Shown: positions 29,332 through 38,738, counted from the first letter of the stretch. The stretch is DNA of 39,870 nucleotides from an uncultured Clostridia bacterium (GCA_947630975.1 CANRJP010000014.1:1-39870); one strand, 5' to 3'. A program made the numbers and translations. Notes: generated by a model from the letters alone, not told the origin.

Positions 29332-29360
29332 ATTATATCACATTAAATGCGGTTAGTCAA
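29332..29360 (-). promoter_or_regulatory. Promoter of the sugar transferase gene
   Basis: On the minus strand TTGACT (29360-29355) and TATAAT (29337-29332), 17 bp apart. Confidence 0.8.
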
Positions 29361-29362
29361 TA

Positions 29363-29430
29363 CCCCCCCCCGATTATTTTGCTGGAAGATGTACAATTTT
29401 TCGCATATCTTCCAACAATTCGGGGGGGCT
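29363..29430. other. Nested palindrome with C9/G7 arms between gatB and sugar transferase
   Basis: A run of nine C followed by CGA is mirrored by TCG and seven G (to 29428). Inside, GGAAGAT pairs with ATCTTCC. It follows the gatB stop by about 40 bp and may act as its terminator, but a clear U-run is lacking. The G-run strand could also form a G-quadruplex with other runs, though only two runs are seen. Confidence 0.5.
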
Positions 29431-29468
29431 GTACATTTTTTTGATATCCTTCGGTTTATCACTCTGCG

Positions 29469-30902
29469 TTATCTCAGCTTTTCCAGCTCGGCGTCCAGAA
29501 TTTCCTGTATCATGTTGGGGTTGCCACGGCCGCCGGTCTTGCCCATGGCCTGACCCATAAGGGCCTTGACGGCCTGAAGCTTGCCCTTGCGGAAGTCCTC
29601 CACGCTCTTGGGATTTTTGGCGATGACCTCGGCGATTACGGCGGCGAGAGCTTCGCGGTCGTTTATCTGGCCAAGGCCCTCCCGTTCCACGATCTCAGCG
29701 GGGTCGGCGTTCTCCTCCCAAAGGCGGGACACCAGCTTTTTGGCGGTGCCGCTGTTGATAAGGCCGTCGCCGTACATATCGGCAATTTTCGCCATATTGG
29801 CGGCGGAGATGGGTATATTCACGCTGTCCTGGGGCAGCAGACGGAAGATTTCGGAGATTATCAGGTTACCCAGAGTTTTGGGGTGTTTTGTCAGCTTCGC
29901 CCCGGCCTCGAAGTAGTCGGCTATCTCCACCTGAGCGGTGAGCTGCTCGCCGTTATAGGGACTGAGGCCGTACTTTTCCACATATTCCCGCTTGCGCTGG
30001 TCGGGCAGGACTGGTATCTCGCTCCTGAGACGCTCAAGCTCCTCCCCGCTCATGACGATGGGGGGCAGGTCGGGGTCGGGGAAATAGCGGTAGTCGTTGG
30101 CGTCCTCCTTGGAGCGCATGGCGGAGGTCTTGCCGGTGACGGAGTCGAAGCGGCGGGTCTCCTGAATTACGGTCTCGCCCTTCTCGATTGCGTCCACCTG
30201 ACGCTTGAACTCATACTCGATGGCCTTGGCGATGAACTGGAAGGAGTTGAGGTTCTTCATTTCGGTTCTCGTGCCGAACTCCGTATCGCCCACCTTCCGG
30301 ACGGAAAGGTTCACGTCGCAGCGGAGGGAGCCCTCCTGCATTTTACAGTCGGAGACGCCGGTGTAGAGTATGATGGCCCGGAGCTTGCGGAGGTAGGCCA
30401 CGGCCTCCTCGGCGGAGCGCATATCGGGCTCGGAAACTATCTCGATAAGGGGCACGCCGCAGCGGTTGCAGTCGATGAGGGTGCCGTGCTCGTCGTCGTG
30501 AACCAGCTTGCCGGCGTCCTCTTCGATGTGGATGCGGGTGATGCCGATGCGCTTCGTGCCGGTCTCGCTCTCGATGTCCAGCCAGCCGTGCTCGCACAGG
30601 GGCAGATCGTACTGGGAGATCTGGTAGGCCTTGGGCAGGTCGGGATAGAAGTAATTCTTCCGATCCTCCTTGGAATACCGGGCGATGGTGCAGTTGGTGG
30701 CCATACCGGCCTTGACGGCGTATTCCACCACCTTGCCGTTGAGCACGGGCAGGGTGCCGGGGTAGCCCATGCACACCGGACAGACGTGGGTGTTTGGCTC
30801 CGCCCCGAAGGTGGTGGGGCAGGAGCAGAATATTTTGGTGTCGGTCTTGAGCTCCACGTGGGTTTCCAGACCTATAACCATTTCGTAGCCCTTGTATGTC
30901 AT
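29469..30902 (-). CDS. gatB: Asp-tRNA(Asn)/Glu-tRNA(Gln) amidotransferase subunit B
   Basis: 477 residues, full length. The cradle domain has VIGLETHVELKTDTKIFCSC and HVCPVCMGYPGTLPVLN with zinc-binding cysteines, RKNYFYPDLPKAYQISQYD, and HIEEDAGKLVHD. A helical and YqeY-like tail domain follows (~400-477). GatB holds and phosphorylates mischarged tRNA for amidation. The ATG overlaps the gatA stop (TGATG), so the two are translationally coupled. Confidence 0.98.
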   Translation of the reverse strand: MTYKGYEMVIGLETHVELKTDTKIFCSCPTTFGAEPNTHVCPVCMGYPGTLPVLNGKVVEYAVKAGMATNCTIARYSKEDRKNYFYPDLPKAYQISQYDLPLCEHGWLDIESETGTKRIGITRIHIEEDAGKLVHDDEHGTLIDCNRCGVPLIEIVSEPDMRSAEEAVAYLRKLRAIILYTGVSDCKMQEGSLRCDVNLSVRKVGDTEFGTRTEMKNLNSFQFIAKAIEYEFKRQVDAIEKGETVIQETRRFDSVTGKTSAMRSKEDANDYRYFPDPDLPPIVMSGEELERLRSEIPVLPDQRKREYVEKYGLSPYNGEQLTAQVEIADYFEAGAKLTKHPKTLGNLIISEIFRLLPQDSVNIPISAANMAKIADMYGDGLINSGTAKKLVSRLWEENADPAEIVEREGLGQINDREALAAVIAEVIAKNPKSVEDFRKGKLQAVKALMGQAMGKTGGRGNPNMIQEILDAELEKLR

Positions 30903-32368
30903 CAGAAAGCCCCCCTTTCCAAATGGTAGGCGCCGTTTTCGGCCTCGAAGGCCGCGCCTGCGCGGTACAGCGTCGCCTCGTCGAAGTGACGGCCCATGAG
31001 CTGCATTCCGATGGGCAGGCCGTCGGAATCGCTGCCGCAGGGCAGGGACAGGGAGGGTATGCCGCCGATGTTCACCGGAACGGTGTAAATGTCGCCCAGG
31101 TACATTTCCAGCGGATTTTGGGACTTTTCGCCTATTTTGTAGGCCACGGTGGGAGCCACGGGCGAAAGTATGACGTCGCAGCTCTCAAAGATACGCTCGT
31201 ACTCGTTCATGATTATGGTGCGCATCTGGAGGGCCTTTTTGTAGTAAGCGTCGTAATAGCCGCTGCTCAGGGCGAAGGTGCCCAGCATTATGCGGCGCTT
31301 GACCTCGGGGCCGAAGCCCTCGCTGCGGCTGTTCCGGTACAGCTCGGTGATGTCGCTGTAATTCTCGCTGCGGTAGCCGTAGCGCACTCCGTCGAACCGG
31401 GCCAGATTGCTGGAGGCCTCGGCGGAGCTGATAACGTAGTAGGCGGGGAGGGCCTTTTCCAGCGAGGGCATGGACAGCTCGACTGTCTCCGCCCCCAGCT
31501 TTTCAAAGACGCGGGCGGCGTTCAGCACCGAGGACTTGACCTCGCCGCTGATGCCCTGACCGAAGGACTGCTTCAAAAGGCCGATTTTCAGGCCCTTCAC
31601 GTCCCGTCCTATCTGAGAGGTGAAGTCGGGGTATTCGTTGTTCACGCTGGTGGCGTCCCGACGGTCGTAACCGGCGATGGCGTTGAGCACAAGGGCGTTG
31701 TCCTCCACGTTCTTGGTTAAGGGGCCTATCTGGTCGAGGGACGAGGCGAAGGCCACAAGGCCGTAGCGGGACACCCGTCCGTAGGTGGGCTTCATGCCCA
31801 CCACGCCGCAGAAAGCCGCGGGCTGGCGTATGCTGCCGCCGGTGTCGCTGCCCAGGGCGAAGGGGGCCTCGTTGGCCGCCACGACTGCGGCGCTGCCGCC
31901 GCTGCTACCGCCGGGCACCCGCTCGGTATCGCGGGGATTGTGAGTTATCTTAAAGGCGCTGTTTTCGGTGGAGGAGCCCATGGCGAACTCGTCCATGTTC
32001 ACCTTGCCCAGCACGGGCACGGTTTGGGCGTTGAGCTTTTCCATAACGGTGGCGTCATAAGGGGGCACGAAATTGCCCAGCATCTTTGAGGCGCAGGTGG
32101 TTTTCAGCCCCTTGGTGCAGATATTGTCCTTGATGGCGGCAGGCACGCCGAGGAGAGGGGCGTTTTTCCCCTCACGGCGGGCCTTGTCCGCGGCCCGGGC
32201 GGCCTCAAGAGCGGCCTCGGGAGTGACGGTTATGTAGCCGTTCACCTTTCCGTCGTTTTCATCTATCGAAGTCAGGTAGCTCCGGGTTATCTCCTCGGAG
32301 GTGAGCTGTCCGGCCTCCATCGCCCGGCTCAGCTCCCTGACGGTCATTGTCGTTATTTCGGTCATCAT
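30902..32368 (-). CDS. gatA: Asp-tRNA(Asn)/Glu-tRNA(Gln) amidotransferase subunit A
   Basis: 488 residues with the amidase signature intact: Lys80 (PAAIKDN), Ser155 in GGSSGGSAA, and Ser179 in [12 protein letters not shown] form the Ser-cisSer-Lys triad that frees ammonia from glutamine. GGAGG lies just before the double ATG (32368/32365). It starts eight bases after the aspS::gatC fusion gene, in a three-gene operon. Confidence 0.98.
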   Translation of the reverse strand: MMTEITTMTVRELSRAMEAGQLTSEEITRSYLTSIDENDGKVNGYITVTPEAALEAARAADKARREGKNAPLLGVPAAIKDNICTKGLKTTCASKMLGNFVPPYDATVMEKLNAQTVPVLGKVNMDEFAMGSSTENSAFKITHNPRDTERVPGGSSGGSAAVVAANEAPFALGSDTGGSIRQPAAFCGVVGMKPTYGRVSRYGLVAFASSLDQIGPLTKNVEDNALVLNAIAGYDRRDATSVNNEYPDFTSQIGRDVKGLKIGLLKQSFGQGISGEVKSSVLNAARVFEKLGAETVELSMPSLEKALPAYYVISSAEASSNLARFDGVRYGYRSENYSDITELYRNSRSEGFGPEVKRRIMLGTFALSSGYYDAYYKKALQMRTIIMNEYERIFESCDVILSPVAPTVAYKIGEKSQNPLEMYLGDIYTVPVNIGGIPSLSLPCGSDSDGLPIGMQLMGRHFDEATLYRAGAAFEAENGAYHLERGAF

Positions 32369-32376
32369 ATTGCCTC

Positions 32377-34461
32377 CTATTCGACCACTCGCGGAACGCT
32401 GACATAAGCTTCCGTACGGGTGGGGGCGTTGGCCAGCATGGTCTCCCGGTCAAACTCGCTGACGGGGCTGTCCTGATGGAACACGTTGTTCAGGGGAATG
32501 ACGTGGGCGGTGACCTGAGTGTCGCCGGTGTCCACCTCGGAGAGCTGGTTTGCAAAGCCGATTATGGCCTCCATATCATTAGCCATGGCCGCCTTTTCCT
32601 CGGGGGAAAGGCTAAGCCGGGCCAGCTTTGCCACGTTTTCCACGTCTATCTTCGGGCCCTTTTTCTTTTTGCCGGGACCGGTCTCGGCGGAGCCCTCGGA
32701 GAAAGCCTGACCCAGCCGCAGAACCTCAAGCTGCTTGGGATCCACGAAGTCGGGGGCTCCGGTCATGGGGCAGGAGGCGTCCTTTATCTTGGGGAAGGCG
32801 ATAACCTCGCGGAGGCTGTCGGCCCCCAGGAGCATCATCACAAGCCTGTCAAGGCCAAAGGCGAAGCCGCCGTGGGGCGGAGTGCCGTACTTAAAGGCGT
32901 TTACCATGAAGCCGAAGCGGTTCTCTATCTCCTCGTCGTCGAAGCCCAGAGCCTCGAACATCTTCTGCTGCACGTCGCTGCGGTGTATTCTTATGCTGCC
33001 GCTGCCCAGCTCGATGCCGTTGAGCACCACGTCGTAGGCCTGGGCCCGGACACGGCCGGGGTCGGTGATGAGGAACTGTATATCCTCGGGATAGGGCATG
33101 GTAAAGGGGTGGTGCATAGCCATATAGCGGTTTTCCTCGTCGCTCCACTCGAACTGTGGAAAGTCGGTGACAAAGAGGAACTTGTACTCGTCCTTGGGAC
33201 GCAGGCCCAGCATATCCCCCAAATCAAGGCGCAGCGAGCCGAGAGTGCGGTAAACGGTGGCGGGCTTGTCGGCGCAAAAGAGTATGAAATCGCCGGGGAC
33301 GGCGTCCATGCGCTTCAAAATGGCGTCGATGTCCTCCTTGGTGAAATACTTGGTGAGGATGGAATAGACCTCGCCGTCGGGGCGGACGGCTATCCACGCC
33401 ATGCCCTTGGCCCCGTAGCTCTGAGCCTTTTCGGTGAGCTCCTCGATGGTGCCGCGGGAGAAGTCGGCGCGGCCCTTGACGTTGATGGCGCGGACTATGC
33501 CGCCCTTGTCAACAACGCTGCGGAAAACGGAAAAGCCGCAGGTCTTCATGATGTCGCTCAGATCCACTATGGGCAGGCCGAAGCGGATGTCGGGCTTGTC
33601 GCTGCCGTATTTATCCATGCACTCCTGCCAGGTCAGGCGGGGGAAGTCGTAATCTATCTCGCTGCCCATGACGGTCTTGAAAATGTATTTGAACAGCCCT
33701 TCAAGGTGGCGGAGTATGTCCTCCTGATCCACGAAGGACATTTCCATGTCCACCTGGGTGAACTCGGGCTGGCGGTCGGCCCTGAGATCCTCGTCGCGGA
33801 AGCAGCGGGCTATCTGGTAGTATTTATCGACGCCGCCCACCATGAGAAGCTGTTTGAATATCTGGGGAGACTGGGGCAGGGCGTAGAAGGTGCCGGTGTG
33901 GACGCGGCTGGGGACAAGGTAGTCCCGGGCGCCCTCGGGGGTGGACTTGCAGAGCATGGGGGTCTCTACATATATAAAATCCTTGCTGTCAAGGTAGTCG
34001 GAGGCGGCCTTCTGCACCGCGTGGCGGAAGCGGAGGTTCCGCACCATGGAGGGCCTTCTCAGGTCTATGTAGCGGTAGCGCAGGCGCAGATCCTCCCGGA
34101 CGGGCTGGTCGTCCTCGGGACTGAAGGGCAGGGCGGCGGAGGCGGAAAGCACCTCCAGCTTTGTGGCCATCAGCTCGATGGTGCCGGTCTTGAGCTTGGG
34201 GTTGTAGGTCTCCTCGTCCCGGTGGCGTATTTTGCCGGTGACGGCGATGACCGACTGGTTGCGCAGTCCCTCGGCGGCGGCAAAGTCGGCGGGGCTCAGG
34301 TTCTGCATATTGAACACCACCTGAAGCACGCCCTCGCGGTCGCGGAGGTCGATGAAGATAACTCCGCCCATGTCCCGCTTTGTCATTACCCAGCCGCAGG
34401 CGGTCTGTTCGGTATCTATCTGGGCCTCGGACAGAAGCCCGCAGTAAAACGTTCTGTACAT
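32377..34461 (-). CDS. aspS: Aspartyl-tRNA synthetase fused to GatC
   Basis: 694 residues. Residues 1-~585 are a bacterial AspRS: anticodon-binding OB domain ([19 protein letters not shown]), class II motif 2 [14 protein letters not shown] (221-234), a GAD insert (~295-410), and motif 3 [14 protein letters not shown] (534-547). A lysine-rich linker (~586-604) leads into a complete GatC (~605-694; [14 protein letters not shown] ... [19 protein letters not shown]). The frame is continuous with no stop between the parts. I use ATG 34461 (CAGGAGT upstream). Together with gatA and gatB it makes a compact Asp-tRNA(Asn) transamidation operon and implies a covalently tethered transamidosome. Confidence 0.95.
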   Translation of the reverse strand: MYRTFYCGLLSEAQIDTEQTACGWVMTKRDMGGVIFIDLRDREGVLQVVFNMQNLSPADFAAAEGLRNQSVIAVTGKIRHRDEETYNPKLKTGTIELMATKLEVLSASAALPFSPEDDQPVREDLRLRYRYIDLRRPSMVRNLRFRHAVQKAASDYLDSKDFIYVETPMLCKSTPEGARDYLVPSRVHTGTFYALPQSPQIFKQLLMVGGVDKYYQIARCFRDEDLRADRQPEFTQVDMEMSFVDQEDILRHLEGLFKYIFKTVMGSEIDYDFPRLTWQECMDKYGSDKPDIRFGLPIVDLSDIMKTCGFSVFRSVVDKGGIVRAINVKGRADFSRGTIEELTEKAQSYGAKGMAWIAVRPDGEVYSILTKYFTKEDIDAILKRMDAVPGDFILFCADKPATVYRTLGSLRLDLGDMLGLRPKDEYKFLFVTDFPQFEWSDEENRYMAMHHPFTMPYPEDIQFLITDPGRVRAQAYDVVLNGIELGSGSIRIHRSDVQQKMFEALGFDDEEIENRFGFMVNAFKYGTPPHGGFAFGLDRLVMMLLGADSLREVIAFPKIKDASCPMTGAPDFVDPKQLEVLRLGQAFSEGSAETGPGKKKKGPKIDVENVAKLARLSLSPEEKAAMANDMEAIIGFANQLSEVDTGDTQVTAHVIPLNNVFHQDSPVSEFDRETMLANAPTRTEAYVSVPRVVE

Positions 34462-34494
34462 AGGAACCACTCCTGTAGAGATTATATCTATATT

Positions 34495-34524
34495 ATATTA
34501 ACTCAAAACCACCCCTTTTGTCAA
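34495..34524 (-). promoter_or_regulatory. Promoter of the aspS-gatC-gatA-gatB operon
   Basis: On the minus strand TTGACA (34524-34519) and TAATAT (34500-34495), 18 bp apart. The leader is too short for a T-box. Confidence 0.65.
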
Positions 34525-34661
34525 TAGAAATGTGATTTTTTTTTGAAAAAAGAGGCCGTAAAAAAAGTCGCGCAGATCGTTCAAGGGCTGAATGACTTGA
34601 TTTAAGGCAAATTTAAGTGTTATATGAACAGTCAATAAAAACAAAATAATTGCATAATGTA

Positions 34662-34935
34662 GAAAATTCGCCCTTATGAGCGAATTTTCTCATTTTTATG
34701 CCCTTGAACTACGAACGAAAATCACCCTCGGCGTACCTATGTACGCCGTCGGGAGGGCTTTCTCGGCGGCAGGCTTCGCCTGTCGCCTGCGAGAGCTGAT
34801 TTTCGTCCGTTCTGCACGATTTTTTCGACCGGCTCCTATCGGCCGACTGATGAAGTGTAGCCGCCGCATAGGCGGCGCCATTTTTTACGGCTCCTTAGGC
34901 CCTTAAAATTTCGGCATAACGCCGGATTTTTTCTC
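34662..34935. other. Dense multi-hairpin element of unknown function
   Basis: Six hairpins stand in a row. A perfect 10-bp stem GAAAATTCGC/GCGAATTTTC lies at 34662-34689. A three-way junction at 34715-34806 has outer stem ACGAAAATCA/TGATTTTCGT and inner hairpins GGCGTAC/GTACGCC and GCGGCAGGC/GCCTGTCGC. Then come TCGaCCG/CGGcCGA, GCCGCC/GGCGGC, and CGGC/GCCG before a T-rich run. A 76-codon open frame spans it but has no ribosome site. It may be a structured RNA, a repeat, or an integration scar. The stretch 34525-34661 shows nothing else. Confidence 0.55.
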
Positions 34936-34967
34936 TTTTTTCCTTCTTTTCTGTAAGGATTTGCGGC

Positions 34968-34996
34968 TTTACAGGGAAATTTTGGGATGATATTAT
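34968..34996 (+). promoter_or_regulatory. Promoter of the tail-fibre/holin cassette
   Basis: TTTACA (34968-34973) and TATTAT (34991-34996), 17 bp apart; AAAGGAGG follows before the start at 35069. Confidence 0.55.
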
Positions 34997-35068
34997 TTTC
35001 TCGGCTCCGGAATTTGTGCGCTTTCGGAGCGATTACAGGAAAATCAAAGGGAAAAGGAGGAAAATGAA

Positions 35069-36430
35069 ATGATAATCCAACTCAGGATCGACAACGATAC
35101 CCTCACCGTCAACGATCCCAACGCTATCGTCAGCGGCAGCAAAAACTACTACCGGCTCCAGGCGTCGTTCACTCCGGACTGGAACGGTCTGAGCAAGTAC
35201 GTGGTGTTTCCGGCGGAGGAGTGCAGCGTGGCCATGAGCGGCGACGCCGCCACGGTGCCCGAGGCCATTGTGGCCGAAAGCGGCATCCTGACTTTTGGCC
35301 TCATCGGACTGGACGGGGACGGCAATCTGCGCGTCACAACCAACTACGTCCGGTTGAGGATACTGGAGGGCGCCCGTGAGATACACGCTCTGCCGCCCTC
35401 TCCCTCCGACGACGCCACCTGGGAGGGCTACATCGGCGCGATAGCCCGCCGCTATCTGGACGAGCTGAAGGACGCGGGCAGCGGCTTCGTCAAGGGTCCC
35501 GCCTCGGCGGCGGATAACCGTGTCGCCGTCTACGACGGGGCCACGGGCAAGCTCATCAAGGACAGCGGCGTCCTTATCGGCGCACTGGCCAAGCTGGCCT
35601 CGCCCACCTTTACCGGCGCACCGAAGGCTCCCACCGCCGCCGAGGGCGTCAACACCACTCAGCTGGCCACCACGGCCTTTGTTGAAACGGCCACCCATAT
35701 GGGTTCCGCCTCGGAGGTGATGGCGGAGGCTTTGGGCGGCCTGCCCGCCGGCACCGACATCAAGGGCATGGACGTAAAAGACATACTGAAGGGACTGCTC
35801 ATCAAGTACATTCCCCCGGCGGTAAGCCTGACCGCCACGGCCAACGGCGGCGGCGTATACGAGCTTGGCGTTTCCGTCACTCCGGTATTCAACGTGACCG
35901 TGACGAAAAAGTCCAAAAGCATAACCTCCGCCGGTCTTTACAACGGGAGCGCTCTCATAGCGTCCAACATGACGGTTCGGGCCGACGGCGGCAGCCAGAC
36001 GGGCGTAAAGCCCTCCGCCCCGCTGACCGGCGACGCCGTTATAACCGCCAAGGCCGGCGACGGACAGGGCACAGGCGTCTCGGCCGCCATAACCTATACC
36101 TTTGTGAACCCGTTCTATTACGGAGCCGCGGCCTCGGCCCCCTCGGGCAGCGCGGGAGTCAAGGCCCTGACAAAGCTGGTCGCGGCCAAGGGAACAAAAA
36201 CGGCGGCCTACACATTGACCGCGGAAAAGGGTCGACCCTGCTTCGCCTACCCTAAAAGCTACGGAGCGCTTACGTCTATTCTCGACCAAAACAGTTTTGA
36301 AAATATCAACGACTTCACGCGGTCGGAGGTGTCCGTCGCCAACGCCGGGGGCGCAAATGTCCCCTACTACGTTTACACGTACGGGAACACCGTGACGCCC
36401 GGCACAATGAAAATGACTTTCAAATTCTGA
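35069..36430 (+). CDS. Phage baseplate/tail-fibre-type protein
   Basis: 453 residues. The N-terminal ~110 residues look like a baseplate upper-protein (BppU-like) attachment domain (QLRIDNDTLTVNDPNAI ... YVRLRILEG). The middle has the tail-fibre repeat motif SPTFTGAPKAPTAAEGVNTT followed by QLATTAFVETA. The C-terminal half consists of Ig-like beta segments and ends ...TPGTMKMTFKF. Such proteins link a receptor-binding tip to a phage or phage-like tail. The second ATG (35069) sits eight bases after AAAGGAGG. The next gene starts 13 bp downstream. Confidence 0.75.
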   Translation: MIIQLRIDNDTLTVNDPNAIVSGSKNYYRLQASFTPDWNGLSKYVVFPAEECSVAMSGDAATVPEAIVAESGILTFGLIGLDGDGNLRVTTNYVRLRILEGAREIHALPPSPSDDATWEGYIGAIARRYLDELKDAGSGFVKGPASAADNRVAVYDGATGKLIKDSGVLIGALAKLASPTFTGAPKAPTAAEGVNTTQLATTAFVETATHMGSASEVMAEALGGLPAGTDIKGMDVKDILKGLLIKYIPPAVSLTATANGGGVYELGVSVTPVFNVTVTKKSKSITSAGLYNGSALIASNMTVRADGGSQTGVKPSAPLTGDAVITAKAGDGQGTGVSAAITYTFVNPFYYGAAASAPSGSAGVKALTKLVAAKGTKTAAYTLTAEKGRPCFAYPKSYGALTSILDQNSFENINDFTRSEVSVANAGGANVPYYVYTYGNTVTPGTMKMTFKF

Positions 36431-36443
36431 CGGAGGTAAAATA

Positions 36444-38159
36444 ATGGCTATTGAAACTGGAACCAACTTTCATGTAAAAACCAATTTGCCGCTGGACAGC
36501 CGTTCGGTGGCGAAAACCGCCGCCGAACGGGACGCTATCCCCGAGGGCGAACGTTACGAGGGCATGAGGGTCTATGTGGAGGACGAGCATAAGTTCTACA
36601 CCGCCAAATACTACACCACAGACAACGGTAACAGTTGGATATGGACGGACTCGCCGCAGATGACTTACGCGGGAAGGGTCAATCCCAACGCGCTCATGCT
36701 GATGATGAGCGTCGAAAAAAACGGCAAAGCCGGAATGACCGTCGTGGCCAACAGGGACGAGATGTTACAAAACCCCATTACATCCGCGGATATTATGCCC
36801 ATTAAATGCAACGACATCCTTATTTTGAAAAAGGACGTCATAGGGGACGGCGTTAATACGGTATTCGTCAACAAGGATACTTTCCTGGAATACTTCGACA
36901 TAATACCCTGCCTGTACGACGAGCTGCTCGACAAGATTGCCTCTACCGTGGGTTCTTACACCTGGTATCTCGACACCGACGAGGTGAAGGATCTTGACGA
37001 CAAGTCCTACGGCACCATGGCGAGCTGTCAGACCGACGCCTTCGTGGGCAAGTGGTTCTATCTTTGCACCACAAATTCCCGGTCGGGCAGCGGCCCATAT
37101 CCGTCGAAGTACACCGTCGCCGGGGCAAACGGCAAGGTCAGCTACGGCGACTACGTTATGTGGACGGGCAGCAGACTTGTGCATATCAGCATTAACGAGG
37201 CCAAGTCCAGCGACGTAAAGAACGGCGACGGACACTACAGCTCCACCGGCGGCGTGGACGGCCTGATGAGCTCCACGGACAAGGCGTACCTCACCGACCT
37301 GATAAACTCCTTCTGGGGCAAGACGCACATCCCCGTCCGCCACTGCAAGGACAGCACGGACGCCAACATGAAAAACGGCTGGCTGGTGAACTGGTGCCGG
37401 GAGGACGGCTGGTACATCGGCGGTTTGGGCGCGGACTGCGTGAACCATCCGCCCTACACCGGCGGCAACAAGGTGAACTGGCTGCTGCTGGTGGTCAACG
37501 GCATGAAGGGCGCGGAAAACGAGGACTGGTACAATCTGAGGGTGCAGATAGCCTTCGACATAAAGAACAGCCTCATCTATATGCGCCGGGGCTGGATAAG
37601 CGGCAACACTTGGACCACGGACGGCACAGACGGCTGGACCAAGGTCGGCGCCGTACCCAACGCCACACAAAGCGGCGCCGGACTGATGAGTGCGGAGGAC
37701 AAGAAAAAGCTGGACGGGCTGGGTGCGCCCAGCATATGTCTTGGGACGTCAAAAATAACCGTTGACAAAACTTCCGACACAACGGTTACCTTCCACTGTC
37801 CGGGCTATTGCTTCATCGACGGCGGAGAAAGCACCAACTACTCCGTTACAGGAACTGTCAACAAGCTCAGCGACAGCGGGGCCGACCTGACGCTGGACAC
37901 CGACCTTGAAACAGTCACTCTGACGCTGCACGACACATTTTCATATCCGTTGTTCCTGATCTACTTCGGATTCGTGCCCGACTATCTACCAAACGGCAGA
38001 GTCGCTCTCGGATTTTATGCGGACGTAAGGCCGTATCCCGAAGGCCTCACGGGGGCCGTGCCGTTAGGCAGGGTTCAGGCAAGCGGCCTCAAAACATTTG
38101 AGAAAGCTCCGGAACCCTTCGACCAACGAGTGTCTGTGGGTTCCGGCTGGGAGCAGTAA
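36444..38159 (+). CDS. Phage tail-fibre / receptor-binding-type protein
   Basis: 571 residues. The start (MAIETGTNFHVKTNLPLDSRS, then AERDAIPEGERYEGMRVYVED) is a typical phage fibre opening that describes a tail head-binding segment. Twice it has the G-[AV]-D-G-L-M-S-x-x-D-K spacer (VDGLMSSTDKAYL ~275; AGLMSAEDKKKLDGLG ~415), a known fibre motif. The middle (~300-400) is a Trp/Asn-rich binding module (GWISGNTWTTDGTDGW). The tip is probably the receptor-binding part. GGAGG precedes the ATG. Confidence 0.75.
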   Translation: MAIETGTNFHVKTNLPLDSRSVAKTAAERDAIPEGERYEGMRVYVEDEHKFYTAKYYTTDNGNSWIWTDSPQMTYAGRVNPNALMLMMSVEKNGKAGMTVVANRDEMLQNPITSADIMPIKCNDILILKKDVIGDGVNTVFVNKDTFLEYFDIIPCLYDELLDKIASTVGSYTWYLDTDEVKDLDDKSYGTMASCQTDAFVGKWFYLCTTNSRSGSGPYPSKYTVAGANGKVSYGDYVMWTGSRLVHISINEAKSSDVKNGDGHYSSTGGVDGLMSSTDKAYLTDLINSFWGKTHIPVRHCKDSTDANMKNGWLVNWCREDGWYIGGLGADCVNHPPYTGGNKVNWLLLVVNGMKGAENEDWYNLRVQIAFDIKNSLIYMRRGWISGNTWTTDGTDGWTKVGAVPNATQSGAGLMSAEDKKKLDGLGAPSICLGTSKITVDKTSDTTVTFHCPGYCFIDGGESTNYSVTGTVNKLSDSGADLTLDTDLETVTLTLHDTFSYPLFLIYFGFVPDYLPNGRVALGFYADVRPYPEGLTGAVPLGRVQASGLKTFEKAPEPFDQRVSVGSGWEQ

Positions 38160-38175
38160 TGAGGGAGTGAAAAAA

Positions 38176-38604
38176 ATGAAAAAGTTCATATGCGCGGGCT
38201 TGGGGCTTGTGGGAGCGGCATTGGCCTCGGCCCTCGGCGGCTGGGACACCGCTCTGGGGACGCTGCTCATCTTTATGGCGGCGGATTTTCTGACCGGAAC
38301 AGCGGCGGCGGCCTTCGGCAAATCGCCCAAAACACCAGGCGGCGGTCTTGACAGCCGCGCCGGCTGGCTGGGTCTTTGCCGCAAGGGTCTGGTGCTTGTA
38401 CTTGTACTGGTGGCCCACCGGCTGGATCTGACCTTGGGCACGGATTACGTCCGCAACACCGTGATAATCGGCTTCATGGCGAACGAGCTGCTGAGCGTCA
38501 CCGAAAACGCCGGCGTCCTTGGTGTGCCCATGCCGGAAATAATAAAGAAAATGATCGAGCTTCTGAAAAACGAAGAAGAAAGCGGCGGGCGTAAGGAATT
38601 GTAG
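38176..38604 (+). CDS. Phage holin (toxin-secretion/phage lysis holin family)
   Basis: 142 residues with three to four hydrophobic segments and the family motif MAADFLTGTAAAAFGKSPKTPGGGLDSRAGWLGLCRK. It then has HRLDLTLGTDYVRN and EIIKKMIELLKNEE. This is the family of TcdE-like holins found in Gram-positive phages and toxin loci. ATG 38176 lies eight bases after GAGGGAG. No endolysin follows, so the cassette is incomplete for lysis. Confidence 0.88.
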   Translation: MKKFICAGLGLVGAALASALGGWDTALGTLLIFMAADFLTGTAAAAFGKSPKTPGGGLDSRAGWLGLCRKGLVLVLVLVAHRLDLTLGTDYVRNTVIIGFMANELLSVTENAGVLGVPMPEIIKKMIELLKNEEESGGRKEL

Positions 38605-38620
38605 ATAACAGACAGTTTTC

Positions 38621-38685
38621 AGGGGGCCGTAAAAAAAGCCGCCCTGTAATTTAGAAGCACGAGGCTGCCCCCTTTTATTTTTGTC
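38621..38685 (+). terminator. Terminator of the tail-fibre/holin cassette
   Basis: AGGGGGC pairs with GCCCCCT over a long arm that itself has AGCC/GGCT; TTTTATTTTT follows. Confidence 0.6.
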
Positions 38686-38714
38686 TTGACTAAACCTAAC
38701 CTTTGAGATATAAT
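38686..38714 (+). promoter_or_regulatory. Promoter of the sirtuin gene
   Basis: TTGACT (38686-38691) and TATAAT (38709-38714), 17 bp apart. Confidence 0.8.
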
Positions 38715-38738
38715 TATATCAAAGGGAGAGTGAAAACC

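Noticed and set aside
32347-34527. A 726-codon plus-strand frame opposite aspS::gatC
   Set aside because: Long antisense frames are common opposite GC-rich genes. The minus strand carries all AspRS and GatC motifs, and the plus-strand product is low in complexity.
34462-34661. T-box leader upstream of aspS
   Set aside because: Only about 30-50 nt separate promoter and start codon, and no T-box sequence or specifier stem is seen.
34676-34906. A 76-codon open frame across the multi-hairpin element
   Set aside because: It has no ribosome site, its sequence is fully explained by the palindromes, and the predicted protein has no recognisable fold.
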